Shown here: piece by piece, positions 59,880-64,000 of the stretch
How positions within the stretch are numbered: the first letter of the stretch is position 1
Layout: every line of letters starts with the position of its first letter
Origin: Eucommia ulmoides
Lineage: Eukaryota > Streptophyta > Magnoliopsida > Garryales > Eucommiaceae
DNA length: 64,000 nucleotides
Assembly (NCBI GenBank): GCA_016647705.1
Contig: CM028335.1
Span: 36,128,712 to 36,192,711 of the forward strand
Direction: 5' to 3'
Made by a program: the position numbers and the translations under genes
Notes under the pieces: model-generated
Told to the model about the DNA's origin: nothing
Databases searched by the model: none
What the model saw: the letters and a program-made list of their open reading frames with translations, nothing else

Positions 59880-60935
59880 CTACATTAAATTTCTAATACT
59901 GCGAGAACTTCCGTTGCAAAAAATGAGGGTATCATTTGCAAACATCAAATGAAAAACCAAAAGACAACGTCTTTTAGTTATAAAAGGTTAAACCCGACCA
60001 TCTATCATAGAACGATAGATATTTTGACTAAGAACCTCTTAAGCCAAGATAAACAGTAAACGAAAAATAGGGTCGCCCTGACGCAATCCTCTACAAGCAG
60101 GAAACCAACCTTTATAGACCCCCTGAAACACCACTGAGGAATAAGTCTAGTCAAAATAGCTAGAAATTGCAGCAATAAATCTCGAGCTGAAACCATATCA
60201 ATTAAGCACCTCAATTAAAAAGTTAAACTCGATTCGATCATATGCTTTAGCTATATCGAGTTTCAGCATAACATTACGCCCATGAATATCCTTGCCCAAA
60301 TCTTTGACAAGCTCTTGGGCTAGCCCAATAGCTTCGACTATGAACCTGTCTTTAACAAAACCATGTTGTTGAATAAAAATCAACTTGGGCAAAAGAGACG
60401 CCAGCCTTGTAGCTAACACCTTAGAATAGATTTTATAACAAATATTACGTAAACTGATAGGACGAAAATGTTTTAGAGAATGGTTGAGACTTCTTCGGAA
60501 TAAGGACCAGTAAGGTACCAGAGAGAGTAGTAGGAAGGGGAATTCCTTCAGAAAATAATTAGCGGCTTCCCAAATATCTTTACCCACAATATCCTAAGAA
60601 GAATGGAAAAACTTGGAGAGAATCCATACTTGGAGCACCATCAATGGGGATGGACCGAAGGGTAACTTTGATTTCTTCCATTGAGAAATGAGCCAATAAG
60701 ATAGAATTATCCATATCCATATCCATAACAATATGGGGGATGGAATCAAAGACAGTGTCAGAAAAGGACACCTAGGCAGTCGAGTATAAATCATTGAAAA
60801 ACTAAATAGCAGCTTCATGAAACATATTGGGATCAGCCAAGCTACTTCCATCTTCATGGCGAATAGCAGACAAACAAAGAGAAGAGTTACGCAATTTAAT
60901 GGACGTATGAAAGAATTTAGAATTGCTATCTCCAT
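59880..60935 (-). pseudogene. LINE reverse transcriptase
   Basis: 60198-60587 carries the RT core start (FRPISLRNICYKIYSKVLA, FIQQHGFVKDRFI, NVMLKLDIAKAYDRIEF), including the first catalytic Asp in KLDIAKAYD. The second box reads FAND at 59931-59942, where plant LINEs have FADD, so one catalytic Asp is lost. 60580-60771 holds the upstream HFSMEEIKVTLRSIPIDGAPSMD. The Met at 60587 follows a frameshift. The enzyme is inactive as read. Confidence 0.8.
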
Positions 60936-60942
60936 CTGCTAG

Positions 60943-62471
60943 TGTTACGCGCTCGGATTCAACTACTTTGTTTCCTCCTCGCGGTAATTGGACTACTCAC
61001 AAGTATACGAGGTCTAAGTTTTAATATAATGGATCTTTTAGGATTGGATATCGTTCCACTGGGAACGGCCGGTAATTCAGTTGAGTATTGCGATTTAAAT
61101 AGTTTCATATTATCTCGACTAATCAAAATTTGTTTGTTTTCTAATTACTATACTAAGATAAATGACAACTATAAGGTTAGTTTTAATTACACTAATTACT
61201 TAGGTATAAATCTCTTTCACATAATGCATAACCGATTTCATTTAGTTAGCTATAACGGTTTCTATCTAATCCGACAACCTCTATATCAATAACTCCTCCG
61301 CTACCTCTCCCGAGTGTAAAACGATGGATTACACGACTTCGTGTCAATGAAGAAGTCCCCTTCAATGCCTAAACGACCCTAATTCGCGTGAGTTTTGAGC
61401 CAACATCATGAGTTGCATACATTCTAATGCCCTCCTGGGTCGTTAGAACATCACGTTGTATTTACCCTAGTCTGAATCCGGGGTTACCTCTCCTGAGTGT
61501 CAAACCCCGTATTCTCAGTTTATCAATACAAGCATAATGTCAAGAATAACGATAAACACAATCGTATTTAGACAAACTACTCGTTAAAGTAACATAAATT
61601 TACTCAACTAAACGATTACATGATTTTGACTACACCTACGTAACATTTAACTACTACTACAAGTTCTTAGCCATATACCATACAAAATAAGAGGGATTCA
61701 ACATTCTTAGATATGAAAAAGTGATTACAAATAATAAAACAAGAGAGAAACGATCAAATCTGGAAGTGAAACGGTTCACTGTCACTAACGATCGGTCCGC
61801 AAGTTATCCTTCTTTATCCGAATGATGAACCTCCTTCTTGATCTTCCAAATATAGCTTAAGAGCTCTTTTCTAGTGTTAGGGTTCTTCAACAACCAGTTT
61901 CAGACGTGGCCAAGGGGTTCAAAAATATCTAAACAGATATTTTGACCTGTTCTGCGATTTTCGCCTAAGCGGTGGAAACTTCGCTTAGGCGGTGCTTAAG
62001 TCGGTTAGAATTCCGCCTAAGTGGTAGAATCTTGGTTTAGGCAGAGGACTAACTTCTTGGCTCTTCATCTTTTTTACAGAATTCTGCCTAGGCGGTAGCA
62101 ACTTTGCCTAGGCGAATTTACAGCAGTGCAGCTCTATCCAGTAGTTCAGTACTTCCAGCGTTCTGGTGGATTTCTGCCTAGGCGGTGGAAACTTCGCCTA
62201 GGCGGATTTCAAATCTTCAGCAATTCAACTTTCTGATGAATGTCCACCTAGGCAGTGGAAATTTCGCTTAGGCGGATTTGCTCTGTTATTTGAAACCTTT
62301 TTTTTTTAATCTTTTTGGCTACCCCTTTCGCACCATTTTACTCGGTTTACCAATTGTTTACGTCCCTGCTCCTGACTAATAAAAATAGCTAAAACGGTAT
62401 TCAAACTTCAATAAAATACTCGAAAACTGGCAAATTCGGTTTAGAATTAGATAGGTATTTTACACCTATCA
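60943..62471 (-). repeat. Athila-type 3' LTR, inserted in LINE
   Basis: 1529 bp, TGTTACGCG...CACCTATCA on the plus strand (minus orientation). It has the shared U5 block at 61290-61515, the hairpin at 61335-61357, and a U3 palindrome array at 61960-62280 based on 'cgcctaggcgg'. The left flank GCTAG (60938-60942) would be the TSD; the partner is outside the window. Confidence 0.8.
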
Positions 62472-64000
62472 AATACCCCCAAACTTGGAATTTTGCTAGT
62501 CCTCGAGCAAAACACCCTAATGCTAAATAACATTAACTATACTAATTAGCTACATCCTAAACTATAGATATGTAATCATTAACAAATAAGAAGTACACAC
62601 TTGTAAGATTTAAGTTTAGTCAAAAAAACCATGATATTCTTCCCTCAACAACCCGAAATCATATCCGGTTAAGGAATAACACACACCACGTGGTGTTCCA
62701 GAATTTCAACACTCAATATTAGTTCAAATCATTTTAGATCCTATTGAAATGTGTGTGTGTGAGAACTCGGATATATAACAAATCAAATGCCGGATTAGAT
62801 TTTTCAATGAATAAGATCATGACTTAAACTTGTTAAAACATTAAGGGAAACCATATGCTTGACTGGGATCAACTATCCACTAATGTAGGTTCGGACATTC
62901 ATCGAGATCAATAGGGCTTGGTCAGGCTTTGAAGAACGGCCAAGGGTATCGTAGGATTAGAAACTCATTATAATTTTAACGATACCCGAGGTACAACGCT
63001 TGTCGCTAAATCTCACTCATGACTCCCTTATTTTGAAGATATTACCCTGAACAGGATTTAGTAAACTTGTATTCACTTGTCAAGTCTATTGAATTTAAAC
63101 ACCATATTCACATAGTTGTTGGGTGTTTTTTTGTTTTTTAGGAACACCCCCAAACTTATTCAATTTTGTACAATTTTAGGGGTGTTTAGATACAACTAAA
63201 AGCTTGACAAGTGAATACTCTTATACTTAATGAAAAATACTGAAACCCCGATTGCCCGCTTCAAGTTAGCATAATCTAATGCTACTTGTTTTCACTCAAT
63301 TTTTCACTTTTATTCCTAGCGACATTCATTCTGAAAAATTTACTTGGTTAAAGTATAGAAACAAGTTCAGAAAACAAAAATATTTATGGCTTCGATAAGA
63401 GAATGAGGGAATAACTTTTCAGGTTAGTTTAAAACGGTTTAAGTGATAAAAATGAAGGCCTATATCATGCCTTCGGAATTACCTTACCTATAATTTCGCC
63501 TCAAGCCTCCCCCAGTCAAGTTCTAGATTCCTCATTTCTGTCATGAACTTAATACTGAATAATCGGCGTCCAATCGTTCAATTGATTATACAACGAGTGT
63601 ATGCAATCGTGCGATTTAGGATCAAAATAATTTTTACCTAATCGACATGCTAAGCACACAAAACACACGTGAATGGTATTACCCCCAACCTTAAAACACA
63701 ATTTAGGGGGTTATTTTCATCATCGGGACATGGTTCGGACGAACTAAAAAAAACTCAGCATGCTTGTACAACTCAATTCATTAACAATTCTACTCTAATT
63801 CTACAAACTAATATTACCTATGCTAATTATCCTTACACATGCATAGCTAAACATTACACATGTATAACCAAAAAGAATTTCAAAATTTACAAAAATTTTA
63901 ACATTAATACATAAATTTGTACACCAAAAAGAATTTTTGTTCCCCTTTACATCAAAAATTTTTCAACCTTCTTATCCCCTTCAAGACAAAAAAAAAAAAA
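62472..64000 (-). mobile_element. Athila-type element, 3' internal region (runs off window)
   Basis: The PPT (antisense 'ataccccccaaactt'-type, 62473-62486) is followed by non-coding sequence similar to the antisense of 32750-34278 in the gag-only element, including the hairpin at 63143-63187. No coding domain is reached before the window ends; the 81-aa plus ORF at 63669 is chance. Whether this copy has pol cannot be told from here. Confidence 0.7.
63143..63187 (-). other. Hairpin with PPT-like arm, second copy
   Basis: 'aacaccccc' pairs with 'ggggtgttt' around a loop with 'cttattcaattttgtac'. It is the antisense counterpart of 33588-33632 with the same loop length within one base. Confidence 0.6.

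Larger units (their letters stand above)
57851..60942 (-). mobile_element. L1-type LINE with RNase H (5'-truncated by LTR insertion)
   Basis: The minus-strand order is RT (about 59880-60935), post-RT region (59105-59752), zf-RVT (58835-59068) and RNase H (58114-58467), then an AT-rich 3' end near 57851. This is the layout of plant L1 LINEs. The endonuclease domain would lie beyond 60942, where an Athila-type LTR has inserted. Several frameshifts separate the open pieces. Confidence 0.8.

Overview
The window reads as AT-rich, repeat-dense nuclear DNA of a flowering plant, probably a eudicot. Nearly everything I can recognise is transposable-element sequence from five groups: Ty3/Gypsy Athila-type, Ty3/Gypsy Tat/Ogre-like, a long-LTR Ty1/Copia family (SIRE/Maximus-like), a Helitron, and an L1-type LINE carrying an RNase H domain. 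I found no intact host gene, rRNA, tRNA or CRISPR array. Family names rest on reading protein motifs, primer-binding sites and target-site duplications (TSDs) by eye; no database was searched.

Layout. 1-1076 is a broken plant transposon ORF (Transposase_32-like, minus strand). About 1.6-9.0 kb is an Athila element on the minus strand, with 5' LTR, tRNA-Asp-like PBS, gag, an open protease ORF, decayed RT and integrase, and only a scrap of 3' LTR. It sits in a Tat-like LTR (8992-11619), whose internal side (11620-14770) is made of diverged tandem repeats. 14.8-21.1 kb is a mosaic of Copia LTRs, an Athila LTR fragment split by a Copia solo LTR, a Tat LTR scrap and Copia internal pieces. 21.1-26.0 kb is the 5' part of a minus-strand Copia element, split by an Athila solo LTR.

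26.0-44.3 kb is a decayed second Athila element (Athila-B) that has received at least three insertions. These are a 5.4-kb LTR element with gag but no pol (30245-35668, TSD ACAGG), a Copia solo LTR (35751-38259, TSD AACCT), and a Copia LTR plus gag (38742-43425) that itself holds an Athila solo LTR. 44.3-48.0 kb is an unrecognised locus split by another Copia LTR. 48.0-54.2 kb holds two Tat LTRs in opposite orientation plus Tat internal repeats. 54.25-57.7 kb is an intron-containing Helitron Rep relic without helicase. 57.85-60.9 kb is the LINE, cut at 60943 by the 3' LTR of a further Athila-type element that runs off the window end.

Nesting gives a relative chronology. Athila-type LTRs lie inside Copia elements and Copia LTRs lie inside Athila elements, so both families were active over overlapping periods. 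Several coding domains have lost catalytic residues: both Athila integrases, the Athila-B RT and the LINE RT. Most of the window therefore looks transpositionally dead. The most unusual signals are non-coding: arrays of short palindromes in the U3 of both major LTR families, a U5 hairpin with one compensatory base-pair change, and a hairpin containing a second polypurine-tract-like motif shared by two Athila-type elements.
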